Shown piece by piece: positions 27,001 to 42,000 of a DNA stretch of 64,000 nt. The DNA is taken from contig JABACO010000007.1 in assembly GCA_013339895.1 (NCBI GenBank), forward strand, positions 11,083,577-11,147,576. The letters run 5' to 3'. Both the position numbers and the translations under genes were made by a program. Under the pieces are notes generated by a model. That model did no database searches. It was given only the letters and a program-made list of their open reading frames with translations, and was not told the DNA's origin. The stretch comes from Ephydatia muelleri. Lineage: Eukaryota; Porifera; Demospongiae; Spongillida; Spongillidae. How positions within the stretch are numbered: position 1 is the first letter of the stretch; every line of letters begins with the position of its first letter.

Positions 27001-30000
27001 ACACAAATCCTACAATGGTTGGTAATACAGACATCACATGTACATGACAACGATTCCGCTTTGCTGGTAAAAACCCAACCCCCCTCCTAGCCTTTTCTTG
27101 ATCTAGTTCTCAGACCCATCATTATAAGAGAATACTCACAGTTCTCACCATCCCAGGTTCTCCTCCTCTCCAACCTCACCCCCTCCTACCTTCCCCATGT
27201 CCTCCCCCTCTCTCCTCCCATCACACCCTCTACAGGTATGTCTCCCCCTCCTCCCCAGGTCATAATTAAGTCTACACCTCTGAGTACAGCCTCACATCAG
27301 GATACAAGTCACCAAGGGTCATTGGGCTGGGCTGGTATTACTTACCTTATTCTGATCATTGACATGTGCCCCAGCTGATAACAACATCTTCACAACCTCT
27401 GCATGGCCTTCCCTACATGCCATAATCAGTGATGACTCTCCATACTGAAGAGATGAAGATATGATTATGGACATTCCAGAAACATCACATCACACAATTA
27501 CACAGTAAGATAGCCACAGAGGACACACCCACAGATGAGTAACAAACAAATAGGATCAAAGATGAGTGGAAAGGTGTGCAGATGTGGGAGAAGAGGTAGG
27601 GCTGGGGAGGAGGCATGAGAAGTGGACTGAATGATGCAATAGTGTTTTATAAAACAAGCTACTGTACTGTTCACATATTTTTGTTACCATGGTTACCACA
27701 CACCACTATTGAATTCAATGACTGGATTTATTAGACACCCCTCCCACTTCTTATCTTGCAGTGGGATGTACATGACACAACCCACAAAAAGAAACCATAC
27801 AGTACCACATCATTTGATAATGTCAGACTGACATGACATGGGATGGAGATAGTACCATGACATGGGGTGGAGATAGTACCATGACATGGGGTGGAGATAG
27901 TACCATGACATGGGATGGAGATAATACCATGACATGGCATGGAGATAGTACCATGACATGGGATGGAGATAGTACCATGACATGGGATGGAGATAGTACC
28001 ATGACATGGGGTGGAGATAGTACCATGACATGGGGTGGAGATAGTACCATGACATGGGGTGGAGATAGTACCATGACATGGGATGGAGAGTACCATGACA
28101 TGGGATGGAGATAGTACCATGACATGGGGTGGAGATAGTACCATGACATGGGATGTAGACAGTACCATTACATGGGACATGAGATAGTGCCAAAACATGA
28201 GATGGAGATACAATCTGCCCTTGTATTATGGGAGGGACATATTCTGTGAAGTGGAAAATACAGGCTAGCGAATAGTGGCCCCCAGGACAGAATCCGAAAG
28301 CAAATTCTGTCCAGCGGGACACTTCTAGAGCAGAAGAAGGGGGGGGGGGGGGGTGACAAATTCTGCTATGACACTGCCTTTCACACCTCTTGCAAAGCTA
28401 GTCCCCAGACCAAACAGTACATGTCAGGTTCCCCCACTGCCCCCTTTCTTCTCCACTCACCAAAACACACTCCTCCACTCTCCCACCCACTCCACCATTC
28501 CACATCTTCTCCTAGTAATATACTACAAACACACACTAAAAACACATGCATGTAACCATAGTTACCACACACCACACCCCATGCGTTACATGCTACATGT
28601 ACAGTACACAAATAAGTGAAGTGGCACATACAAGGCAATCAACCAAAAGAAACCGTACAATACTGTACCCATACCCAGTCTAACAATGGTCCTTGGAGCT
28701 GGTACTACAGACATCACATGTACATGTCAACAATCCCCATCTGCCCCTCCCCCTCTATTTCATACCACCCTCTGTTTCACCTCCCATCATTCCCTCCTAC
28801 CTTCCCTATATGTCCTCACACTCCTCCCCCTCTCTCCTCCCATCTCACCCTCTATGTGTCCCCCTCCTCCCCAGGACATAATTAAGTCTACACCTCTGAG
28901 TACAGCCTCACATCAGGATACAAGTCACCAAGGGTCATTGGGCTGGGCTGGTGTTACTTACCTCATCCTGATCATTAACATGTGCCCCAGCTGATAACAA
29001 CATCCTCACAACCTCTGCATGGCCAAACCTACATGCCATCATCAGTGATGACTCTCCATACTGAAGAGATGAAGATATGATTATGGACATTCCAGAAACA
29101 TCACATCACACAATGACTCATTATGATAGCCACAGAGGACACACCCACAGATGAGTAACAAACAAATTGGATCACAGATGAGTGGTTGGAGTGGAAAGGT
29201 GTGCAGATGTGGGAGAAGAGGTTGGGCTGGGGAGGAGGCATGAGAGGTGGAAAGTGGATTGAATGAGTTTTATAAAACAAGCTACACATATTGTGTTACC
29301 ATGGTTACCCCACACCACTATTGAATTCAATGACTGGATTTATTAGACACCCCTCCCACTTCTTATCTTGCAGTGGGATGTACATGACACAACCCACATA
29401 AAGAAACCATACAGTACCACATCATTTGATAATGTCAGACTGACATGACATGGGATGGAGATAGTACCATGACATGGGATGGAGATAGTACCATAACATG
29501 GGATGGAGATAGTACCATGACATGGGATGGAGATAGTACCATGACATGGGGTGGAGATAGTACCATGACATGGGATGGAGATAGAACCATGACATGGGGT
29601 GGAGATAGTACCATGACATGGGGTGGAGATAGTACCATGACATGGGGTGGAGATAGTACCATGACATAGTACCATGACATGGGATGGAGATAGTACCATG
29701 ACATGGGGTGGAGATAGTACCATGACATAGTACCATGACATGGGATGGAGATAGTACCATGACATGGGGTGGAGATAGTACCATGACATGGGGTGGAGAT
29801 AGTACCATGACATGGGGTGGAGATAGTACCATGACATGGGGTGGAGATAGTACCATGACATGGGGTGGAGATAGTACCATGACATGGGATGGAGATAGTA
29901 CCATGACATGGGGTGGAGATAGTACCATGACATGGGATGGAGATAGTACCATGACATGGGGAGGAGATAGTACCATGACATGGGGTGGAGATAGTACCAT

Positions 30001-33000
30001 GACATGGGGTGGAGATAGTACCAAGACATGGGGTGGAGATAGTACCATGACATAGTACCATGACATGGGGTGGAGATAGTACCATGACATAGTACCATGA
30101 CATGGGGTGGAGATAGTACCATGACATGGGGTGGAGATAGTACCATGACATGGGGTGGAGATAGTACCATGACATGGCAGGGGTCGCCGTAGACAGGACA
30201 TATATGACATTCATTATTATGTTTTGTATGAATTTAATTTTAACCAAGTCATCCGTGGTGGCCACAAATTGAGTGTTAACTGTTGTGATAATACCACGTT
30301 ATTCACAGTTTACTTTTTAACGGACATCCAAGGCGAGCGAGCGCTTGCTTTTTGTTTAAGGCGCTTGCTTTTTGTGAAGGCGCTTGCTTTTGTTAAGGCG
30401 CTTGCTATTGTCAAGGCGAAGTGCTTTTGTCGAGGCTGCCTTCCCGTTGTTACTTGTGCTTTGTCCTTTTGTGCACATGCACGTGCATCATCACAACACA
30501 ATTTCGTATATAAAAAGCTTTAATATCAAATCGCAAGTTCTTTCCCCCCCGTTATCAGTGCTTCAGTAGTTTGATGGCTATGCCAAGTGAACCAGCTCGT
30601 ATTTTCAAAAGTGAATGGACAGCCACTTTTCCCTGGCTGTATGTTAAAGATGGCAAAATGTTCTGCAACACATGTGACTCCCAACCAGCAACATCTGGTC
30701 ACTTTGTTTCTGGGTCCCAGAACTTTCGCATCAGTGCACTGCAATTGCATGCACAAAGGTATGCCTGACATACTGTAGATAGATTAGTTTTGCACCCAAC
30801 CTTATTCACTGCACAGTGCACAGCACAAAAGGTGTGATGCCATGATACAGCAAAACGCAACCAATGCAGATATCAATAGAATGAGCCTTTTGTTTAGAAA
30901 TGCTCATGCAATCGCAAAGGCTGGCAGACCCTTTTCTGACTTTCCTTGGCTGTGCACTCTTGATGAAAAGAAGGGTCTTTCTGTAGGAGACTCCTACAGA
31001 AATGAAAAAAAGTGCTCAGAGTTTATTGAAAGCATTGCTGAGGAACAGCGTATGCAGCTTCGGAGTGTCATTCAAAAGGCCCATTATTTTTCTATCATGG
31101 TTGATGGTACCACTGACTCTTCTGTAACTGAGGCAGAGATCATGTACATAAGGTAAGTAGAAATCTGCATGTGACCAAATATGAACATATACTGTTTTCA
31201 ATTTTCAGATATGCTATTGATGGAATGCCGTATGTAAGATTCTTGGCATATGTGAATATCAGCCGCGCAAATGCCTCAACCATCACTGAGAGCATTGTCA
31301 AAACATTGGAGCAACATCTTCACCTCACAAAACAAGTCATTTTTGAGAGACTGGTAGGTTTTGGTAGTGATGGTGCAGCAGTGATGACAGGGTGTAAAAG
31401 TGGAGTTGCAACAGTTCTGAAGAAGGAGCAGCCATGTCTGTTTACAATTCACTGCATGGCACATCGGCTAGAGCTAAGTTTTAAAACATTTCTGGATAAT
31501 TTTAGTTTCACCAAGTCATTGATGGAGTGCTTGGAAGCAATCTACAAATTTTACCACAATAGCTCACTGAACCGATCAAACCTTAAAGTCTCCTGTGCTG
31601 CAGCCAATATTACATTCCTGGTTCCTGGTCGAGTGGGTGGCACCAGATGGCTTCCCCATACTATGGCAGCTTTACAAACGTTATTGAAATTATATGATGA
31701 GGACATGGGGTGGAGATAGTACCATGACATGGGGTGGAGATAGTACCATGACATGGGGTGGAGATAGTACCATGACATGGGGTGGAGATAGTACCATGAC
31801 ATGGGATGGAGATAGTACCATGACATGGGATGGAGATAGTACCATGACATGGGGTGGAGATAGTACCATGACATGGGATGAAGATAGTACCATGACATGG
31901 GGTGGAGATAGTACCATGACATGGGGTGGAGATAGTTCAATGACATGGGGTGGAGATAGTACCATGACATGGGGTGGAGATAGTACCATGAAATAGTACC
32001 ATGACATGGGATGGAGATAGTACCATGACATGGGGTGGAGATAGTACCATGACATGGGGTGGAGATAGTACCATGACATGGGTGGAGATAGTACCATGAC
32101 ATGGGATGGAGATAGTACCATGACATGGGGTGGAGATAGTACCATGACATGGGATGGAGATAGTACCATGACATGGGGTGGAGATAGTACCATGACATGG
32201 GGTGAAGATAGTACCATGACATGGGGTGGAGATAGTACCATGACATGGGGTGGAGATAGTACCATGACATGGGGTGGAGATAGTACCATGACATGGGATG
32301 GAGATAGTACCATGACAAAGTACCATGACATGGGATGGAGATAGTACCATGACATGGGGTGGAGATAGTACCATGACATGGGATGGAGATAGTACCATGA
32401 CATGGGATGGAGATAGTACCATGAAATGGGGTGGAGATAGTACCATGACATGGGGTGGAGATAGTACCATGACATGGGGTGGAGATAGTACCATGACATG
32501 GGATGGAGATAGTACCATGACATAGGATGGAGATAGTACCATGAAATGGGGTGGAGATGTACCATGAATGGGTGGAGATAGTACCATGACATGGGGTGGA
32601 GATAGTACCATGACATGGGTGGAGATAGTACCATGACATGGGATGGAGATAGTACCATGACAAGGGGTGGAGATGGTACCATGACATGGGGTGGAGATAG
32701 TACCATGACATAGTACCATGACATGGGATGGAGATAGTACCATGACATGGGTGGAGATAGTACCATGACATGGGGTGGAGATAGTACCATGACATGGGAT
32801 GGAGATAGTACCATGACATCGGATGGAGATAGTACCATGAAATGTGGTGGAGATAGTACCATGACATGGGGTGGAGGATAGTACCATGACATGGGGTGGA
32901 GATAGTACCATGACATAGTACCATGACATGGGATGGAGATAGTACCATGACATGGGGTGGAGATAGTACCATGACATGGGGTGGAGATAGTACCATGACA

Positions 33001-36000
33001 TGGGGTGGAGATAGTACCATGACATGGGATGGAGATAGTACCATGACATGGGGTGGAGATAGTACCATGACATGGGATGGAGATAGTACCATGACATGGG
33101 GAGGAGATAGTACCATGACATGGGGTGGAGATAGTACCATGACATGGGGTGGAGATAGTACCATGACATGGGGTGGAGATAGTACCATGACATAGTACCA
33201 TGACATGGGGTGGAGATAGTACCATGACATGGGGTGGAGATAGTACCATGACATAGTACCATGACATGGGGTGGAGATAGTACCATGACATGGGGTGGAG
33301 ATAATACCATGACATGGGGTGGAGATAGTACCATGACATGGGGTGGAGATAGTACCATGACATGGGGTGGAGATAGTACCATGACATGGGGTGGAGATAG
33401 TACCATGACATGGGATGGAGATAGTACCATGACATGGGATGGAGATAGTACCATGACATGGGATGGAGATAGTACCATGACATGGGATGGAGATAGTACC
33501 ATGACATGGGATGGAGATAGTACCATGACATGGGATGGAGATAGTACAATGACATGGGATGGAGATAGTACCATGACATGGGATGGAGATAGTACCATGA
33601 CATGGGGTGGAGATAGTACCATGACATGGGGTGGAGATAGTACCATGAAATGGGTGGAGATAGTACCATGACATGGGATGGAGATAGTACCATGACATAG
33701 TACCATGACATGGGATGGAGATAGTACCATGACATGGGGTGGAGATAGTACCATGACATGGGGTGGAGATAGTACCATGACATGGGGTGGAGATAGTACC
33801 ATGACATGGGATGGAGATAGTACCATGACATGGGGTGGAGATAGTACCATGACATGGGATGGAGATAGTACCATGACATGGGATGGAGATAGTACCATGA
33901 CATGGGATGGAGATAGTACCATGACATGGGATGGAGATAGTACCATGACATGGGATGGAGATAGTACAATGACATGGGATGGAGATAGTACCATGACATG
34001 GGATGGAGATAGTACCATGACATGGGGTGGAGATAGTACCATGACATGGGATGGAGATAGTACCATGACATGGGGTGGAGATAGTACCATGAAATGGGGT
34101 GGAGATAGTACCATGACATGGGATGGAGATAGTACCATGACATAGTACCATGACATGGGATGGAGATAGTACCATGACATGGGGTGGAGATAGTACCATG
34201 ACATGGGGTGGAGATAGTACCATGACATGGGGTGGAGATAGTACCATGACATGGGATGGAGATAGTACATGACATGGGGTGGAGATAGTACCATGACATG
34301 GGGTGGAGATAGTACCATGACATGGGGTGGAGATAGTACCATGACATGGGATGGAGATAGTACCATGACATGGGGTGGAGATAGTACCATGACATGGGAT
34401 GGAGATAGTACCATGACATGGGGTGGAGATAGTACCATGACATGGGGTGGAGATAGTACCATGACATGGGGTGGAGATAGTACCATGACATGGGGTGGAG
34501 ATAGTACCATGACATGGGGTGGAGATAGTACCATGACATGGGATGGAGATAGTACCATGACATGGGATGGAGATAGTACCATGACATGGATGGGAGATAG
34601 TACCATGACATGGGATGGAGATAGTACAATGACATGGGATGGAGATAGTACCATGACATGGGATGGAGATAGTACCATGACATGGGATGGAGATAGTACC
34701 ATGACATGGGATGGAGATAGTACCATGACATGAGTTGGAGATAGTACCATGACATGGGATGGAGATAGTACCATGACATGGGATGGAGATAGTACCATGA
34801 CATGGGATGGAGATAGTACCATGACATGGGATGGAGATAGTACCATGACATGGGATGGAGATAGTACCATGACATGGGATGGAGATAGTACCATGACATG
34901 GGATGGAGATAGTACCATGACATGGGATGGAGATAGTACCATGACATGGGATGGAGATAGTACCATGACATGAGTTGGAGATAGTACCATGACATGGGAT
35001 GGAGATAGTACCATGACATGGGACATGCGATTGTGCCACAACATGAGATGGAGATGCAGTCTGCCCTTGTTAAAAGTCCCTGGTTAATGCACAGGGGCGT
35101 ATTCTTAATCCTATTCATTATTATCATAGTATCCTCTACTGACTCCCATATCACCCTCCCCTCATGCAAGTAGAACAAAGCTGAGCATAGCAAACAAAAA
35201 GAAGTTTAGTAAGGGTTGTGCCCAATAAGACAGTTTTATTTCACATCTCAGAGAAAGGTGATGTGAGTGTGTATGTACAGAGAACCAGCCATAAGGGAGC
35301 TCCACACGGAAGGAGCAAAGGGACAGGGTATAAAAATCACGTACATGCCTAAAGCAGTTAAATGGAATACAATGCATGTGCAGGTGCAGAGAACAAGTTT
35401 AGAATAGACCTTACTTGCAATGTACATGTGTGGGAGTGTGTCTAGATATGCTAAAGGTTTTTCATTTGCACGGGTGCGTACAAGTGTACTGTACATGAGT
35501 GTATGTATGTGTTGTGCACAAGATTCCATTTCCGTAACAATGCAAGTGTACTGTATGTGTATGTGCTGTATGTGTGACAAATATATGGTGTACAGGCTGT
35601 GTACATAACAATGTGTGTGCACAAGTGTGTACATTCATGCACATGTACGCTTTGTAAAAACTCTGCAAGTGGTACAAGCCCAGTCTGTGTGTGTGTGTGT
35701 GTGCATGTGTGTGTGCACATGTCATGCACTTAGTAAAGACAGTGTGAGAAATAAGAACCCAAAGTCACTGCAAGCGGTACAAGCCCAGTCTGTGTGTGTG
35801 TGTGTGTGTGTTTGTGATGAATATGGTGTATGGGCTATTTACATAACAATGCAAGTGTGTTCTTGCACATGTACATGCTTTGTGAATACAGTGTGAGAAA
35901 TAAGAACCAATGTCACAGCAAGTGGTACAAGCCCAGTCTGTGTGAGTGTGTGCATGTGTGTATGTGCATGTGTGTGTGTGTGTGTGTGTGTGCACAGGGA

Positions 36001-39000
36001 TGTACATTCATGCATATCACCCTCCCCTCCTTTTTTTGAGAAAAGTCATGCAAGTAGAACAAAGCTGAGCATAGCAAACAAAAAGAAGGTTTAGTAAGGG
36101 TTGTGCCCAATAAGACAGTTTTATTTCACATCTCAGAGAACGGCGATGTGAGTGTGTATGTACATGTACAGAGAACCAGCCATCATCTTATATGAGAATA
36201 AAGAACCCAAAGTCTCTGCAAGTTATTAAAGCCCAGTTAGTGTGTGTGTGTGTGTGTGTGTGCACAGGTGTCATACACGTGTACGATTTGTGAAAACAAT
36301 ATGAATAAGAACCCACAGTCATTGCAAGTGGTACAAGCCCAGTCACTGTATGTGTGTGTGTGTGTGTGTGGCATGGGTGTGTTTGTGTGTGCAAAGATAC
36401 AGTAGGTAGGTGTGTGGCAGGTAACAATGCTAGTGCGTAGTGCATGTTCACGTGCTATGTGAGCTAAGTTATAGCATCCCTGCAGTGTACATGTATGTAG
36501 CTTAGTTTAAGGCGGAGAATGGGCGGAACAAGGAAGTGATTAATATTCATGCGGAATGGGAGAAAGGAGTGCGTGGGCAAATCGAGCAGGAAATGTGCAG
36601 TAGCTTTGCACACCTGTATCTCCGAAACAAATAGACTCTAAAACAACCAACAGAACAAATCAATAGCTGTAGGACCCCTCTACCAACAAACCGAATTTGA
36701 AGCGATTTGATTACTCCTGCCGAAAGTTATGACGGGTTCATAACCTGTGGGGTATCCGACATTGCAATACGGGCACGGAGCAAGTGAAAGACCCCCAAAA
36801 GTAGTTTACGGTAGAGAAATGGTGTAGTATGAACTGTACAAAATAGGAAGTTGATAGCATAAACCGTTACGGAGTTTTAGCGATTCAAACGTGAAGCATT
36901 TTTATAACTTTTTATATACATACTGTAGCCACTTTTCATTTTCTTGGAAACTGACCCTTATGCTGATTTAAAATTGCGTCAAAAGCAGCCAAGTCCACCA
37001 TTCCTATTTGAGCCACTCCATTGATGGAGAAGCTGGTGGAATGAACTGAGTCCATTCCACCAGCCTCTTCATCACCCCTCCACTACAGTCCATTCTACCA
37101 GCCTCTCCATCAGCCCTCCACTACAGTCCATTCCACCAGCCTCTCCATCAACCCTCCACTACAGTCCATTCCACCAGCCTCTCCATCATCCCTCCACTAC
37201 AGTCCATTCCACCAGCCTCTCCATCATCCCTCCACTACAGTCCATTCCACCAGCCTCTCCATCAGCCCCCCACTACAGTCCATTCCACCAGCCTCACCAT
37301 CATCCCTCCACTACAGTCCATTCCACCAGCCTCTCCATCAACTCCCCACTACAGTCCATTCCACCAGCCTCTCCATCATCCCTCCACTACAGTCTATTCC
37401 ACCAGCACTCCCACTACTGTCCATTCCATCTGTTTCCCCACTTAGGTAAGTTGCATGGTGTATATAAGTGTTTGGGTCACATTTAATTGCATTCCGGTTC
37501 TATTCCATAAGAGAAAGATGATTTGTATAGAAGGTTTGATGGCACCAGTGCACAATGCATATATATAATAAAGATGCAATATTTAAATACAATTATGTAA
37601 CGGTTATAGTGTGTAGCACATTTGCATGCATGTATCACTATTGTTTGCTCATCATGCCACAACTGCAGTGTACCAGACATCACTATGATTTGCTGCAGCC
37701 TCTGCAAAGAACGCTTCCATGGTGATGTGTGCATTGGCAATCTCCTGATATGACTAGGCAGCAGAAGAAAACAAGATGGCTCTGTCCCTTTGCACTCAAT
37801 ACATGAGGCTGTTTCTTTGACATTTATATATGAACATAGATACTTCGCTACTATTGTTGCTTTCGGTTGCTGGTTTTGGCACTCATGAGTTGTTATAAAT
37901 GAACATAGATACATGCTCATAAACACAAAGATTATGAGCAGAGGGGACATATTCTACAATACTACAAATACAGGCTAGCGAATAGTGGCCCCCAGGACAG
38001 AATCCGCAAGCAAATTCTGTCCAGCGGGACACTCCTAGAGGAAAGGGGGTGACAAATTCTGCTATGACACTGCCTTTCACACCTCTTGCCAAGCTAGTCC
38101 CCAGACCAAACAGTACATGTCATGTTCCCCCACTCCCTTTCTCTTCACTCACCAAACGCACACTCCTCCCCCTCCCCCATTCCACATCTCCTAGTAATTT
38201 GCAATAAACGCACACTAAACATGCATGTAACCATGGTTACCACACATCACACCCAGATATGCATGAATAGTACACAAATAAATGTGAAGTGGCAAGTACA
38301 AGGCACAACAGACCAAAAGAAACCATAGAAGAGTGTACACAAATCCTACAATGGTTGGTAATACAGACATCACATGTACATGACAACGATTCCGCTTTGC
38401 TGGTAAAAACCCAACCCCCCTCCTAGCCTTTTCTTGATCTAGTTCTCAGACCCATCATTATAAGAGAATACTCACAGTTCTCACCATCCCAGGTTCTCCT
38501 CCTCTCCAACCTCACCCCCTCCTACCTTCCCCATGTCCTCCCCCTCTCTCCTCCCATCACACCCTCTACAGGTATGTCTCCCCCTCCTCCCCAGGTCATA
38601 ATTAAGTCTACACCTCTGAGTACAGCCTCACATCAGGATACAAGTCACCAAGGGTCATTGGGCTGGGCTGGTATTACTTACCTTATTCTGATCATTGACA
38701 TGTGCCCCAGCTGATAACAACATCTTCACAACCTCTGCATGGCCTTCCCTACATGCCATAATCAGTGATGACTCTCCATACTGAAGAGATGAAGATATGA
38801 TTATGGACATTCCAGAAACATCACATCACACAATTACACAGTAAGATAGCCACAGAGGACACACCCACAGATGAGTAACAAACAAATAGGATCAAAGATG
38901 AGTGGAAAGGTGTGCAGATGTGGGAGAAGAGGTAGGGCTGGGGAGGAGGCATGAGAAGTGGACTGAATGATGCAATAGTGTTTTATAAAACAAGCTACTG

Positions 39001-42000
39001 TACTGTTCACATATTTTTGTTACCATGGTTACCACACACCACTATTGAATTCAATGACTGGATTTATTAGACACCCCTCCCACTTCTTATCTTGCAGTGG
39101 GATGTACATGACACAACCCACAAAAAGAAACCATACAGTACCACATCATTTGATAATGTCAGACTGACATGACATGGGATGGAGATAGTACCATGACATG
39201 GGGTGGAGATAGTACCATGACATGGGGTGGAGATAGTACCATGACATGGGATGGAGATAATACCATGACATGGCATGGAGATAGTACCATGACATGGGAT
39301 GGAGATAGTACCATGACATGGGATGGAGATAGTACCATGACATGGGGTGGAGATAGTACCATGACATGGGGTGGAGATAGTACCATGACATGGGGTGGAG
39401 ATAGTACCATGACATGGGATGGAGAGTACCATGACATGGGATGGAGATAGTACCATGACATGGGGTGGAGATAGTACCATGACATGGGATGTAGACAGTA
39501 CCATTACATGGGACATGAGATAGTGCCAAAACATGAGATGGAGATACAATCTGCCCTTGTATTATGGGAGGGACATATTCTGTGAAGTGGAAAATACAGG
39601 CTAGCGAATAGTGGCCCCCAGGACAGAATCCGAAAGCAAATTCTGTCCAGCGGGACACTTCTAGAGCAGAAGAAGGGGGGGGGGGGGGTGACAAATTCTG
39701 CTATGACACTGCCTTTCACACCTCTTGCAAAGCTAGTCCCCAGACCAAACAGTACATGTCAGGTTCCCCCACTGCCCCCTTTCTTCTCCACTCACCAAAA
39801 CACACTCCTCCACTCTCCCACCCACTCCACCATTCCACATCTTCTCCTAGTAATATACTACAAACACACACTAAAAACACATGCATGTAACCATAGTTAC
39901 CACACACCACACCCCATGCGTTACATGCTACATGTACAGTACACAAATAAGTGAAGTGGCACATACAAGGCAATCAACCAAAAGAAACCGTACAATACTG
40001 TACCCATACCCAGTCTAACAATGGTCCTTGGAGCTGGTACTACAGACATCACATGTACATGTCAACAATCCCCATCTGCCCCTCCCCCTCTATTTCATAC
40101 CACCCTCTGTTTCACCTCCCATCATTCCCTCCTACCTTCCCTATATGTCCTCACACTCCTCCCCCTCTCTCCTCCCATCTCACCCTCTATGTGTCCCCCT
40201 CCTCCCCAGGACATAATTAAGTCTACACCTCTGAGTACAGCCTCACATCAGGATACAAGTCACCAAGGGTCATTGGGCTGGGCTGGTGTTACTTACCTCA
40301 TCCTGATCATTAACATGTGCCCCAGCTGATAACAACATCCTCACAACCTCTGCATGGCCAAACCTACATGCCATCATCAGTGATGACTCTCCATACTGAA
40401 GAGATGAAGATATGATTATGGACATTCCAGAAACATCACATCACACAATGACTCATTATGATAGCCACAGAGGACACACCCACAGATGAGTAACAAACAA
40501 ATTGGATCACAGATGAGTGGTTGGAGTGGAAAGGTGTGCAGATGTGGGAGAAGAGGTTGGGCTGGGGAGGAGGCATGAGAGGTGGAAAGTGGATTGAATG
40601 AGTTTTATAAAACAAGCTACACATATTGTGTTACCATGGTTACCCCACACCACTATTGAATTCAATGACTGGATTTATTAGACACCCCTCCCACTTCTTA
40701 TCTTGCAGTGGGATGTACATGACACAACCCACATAAAGAAACCATACAGTACCACATCATTTGATAATGTCAGACTGACATGACATGGGATGGAGATAGT
40801 ACCATGACATGGGATGGAGATAGTACCATAACATGGGATGGAGATAGTACCATGACATGGGATGGAGATAGTACCATGACATGGGGTGGAGATAGTACCA
40901 TGACATGGGATGGAGATAGAACCATGACATGGGGTGGAGATAGTACCATGACATGGGGTGGAGATAGTACCATGACATGGGGTGGAGATAGTACCATGAC
41001 ATAGTACCATGACATGGGATGGAGATAGTACCATGACATGGGGTGGAGATAGTACCATGACATAGTACCATGACATGGGATGGAGATAGTACCATGACAT
41101 GGGGTGGAGATAGTACCATGACATGGGGTGGAGATAGTACCATGACATGGGGTGGAGATAGTACCATGACATGGGGTGGAGATAGTACCATGACATGGGG
41201 TGGAGATAGTACCATGACATGGGATGGAGATAGTACCATGACATGGGGTGGAGATAGTACCATGACATGGGATGGAGATAGTACCATGACATGGGGAGGA
41301 GATAGTACCATGACATGGGGTGGAGATAGTACCATGACATGGGGTGGAGATAGTACCAAGACATGGGGTGGAGATAGTACCATGACATAGTACCATGACA
41401 TGGGGTGGAGATAGTACCATGACATAGTACCATGACATGGGGTGGAGATAGTACCATGACATGGGGTGGAGATAGTACCATGACATGGGGTGGAGATAGT
41501 ACCATGACATGGCAGGGGTCGCCGTAGACAGGACATATATGACATTCATTATTATGTTTTGTATGAATTTAATTTTAACCAAGTCATCCGTGGTGGCCAC
41601 AAATTGAGTGTTAACTGTTGTGATAATACCACGTTATTCACAGTTTACTTTTTAACGGACATCCAAGGCGAGCGAGCGCTTGCTTTTTGTTTAAGGCGCT
41701 TGCTTTTTGTGAAGGCGCTTGCTTTTGTTAAGGCGCTTGCTATTGTCAAGGCGAAGTGCTTTTGTCGAGGCTGCCTTCCCGTTGTTACTTGTGCTTTGTC
41801 CTTTTGTGCACATGCACGTGCATCATCACAACACAATTTCGTATATAAAAAGCTTTAATATCAAATCGCAAGTTCTTTCCCCCCCGTTATCAGTGCTTCA
41901 GTAGTTTGATGGCTATGCCAAGTGAACCAGCTCGTATTTTCAAAAGTGAATGGACAGCCACTTTTCCCTGGCTGTATGTTAAAGATGGCAAAATGTTCTG

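Larger units (their letters stand above)
23698..31701. repeat. segmental duplication, block copy 1 (11.3-kb unit with following array)
   Basis: Everything from here through the 31.7-35.0 kb array recurs about 11,327-11,337 bases to the right with very few differences. Seen differences: a 10-bp indel near 25467 (copy 1 lacks TTTACGGTAG), an A/T change near 26523, and single-base length changes in poly-G and A runs. It contains two ankyrin exons, two smaller arrays and the truncated hAT element. Confidence 0.93.

Noticed and set aside
29445-30177. CRISPR-like array
   Set aside because: Units are contiguous 24-mers without unique spacers, and the genome is eukaryotic.
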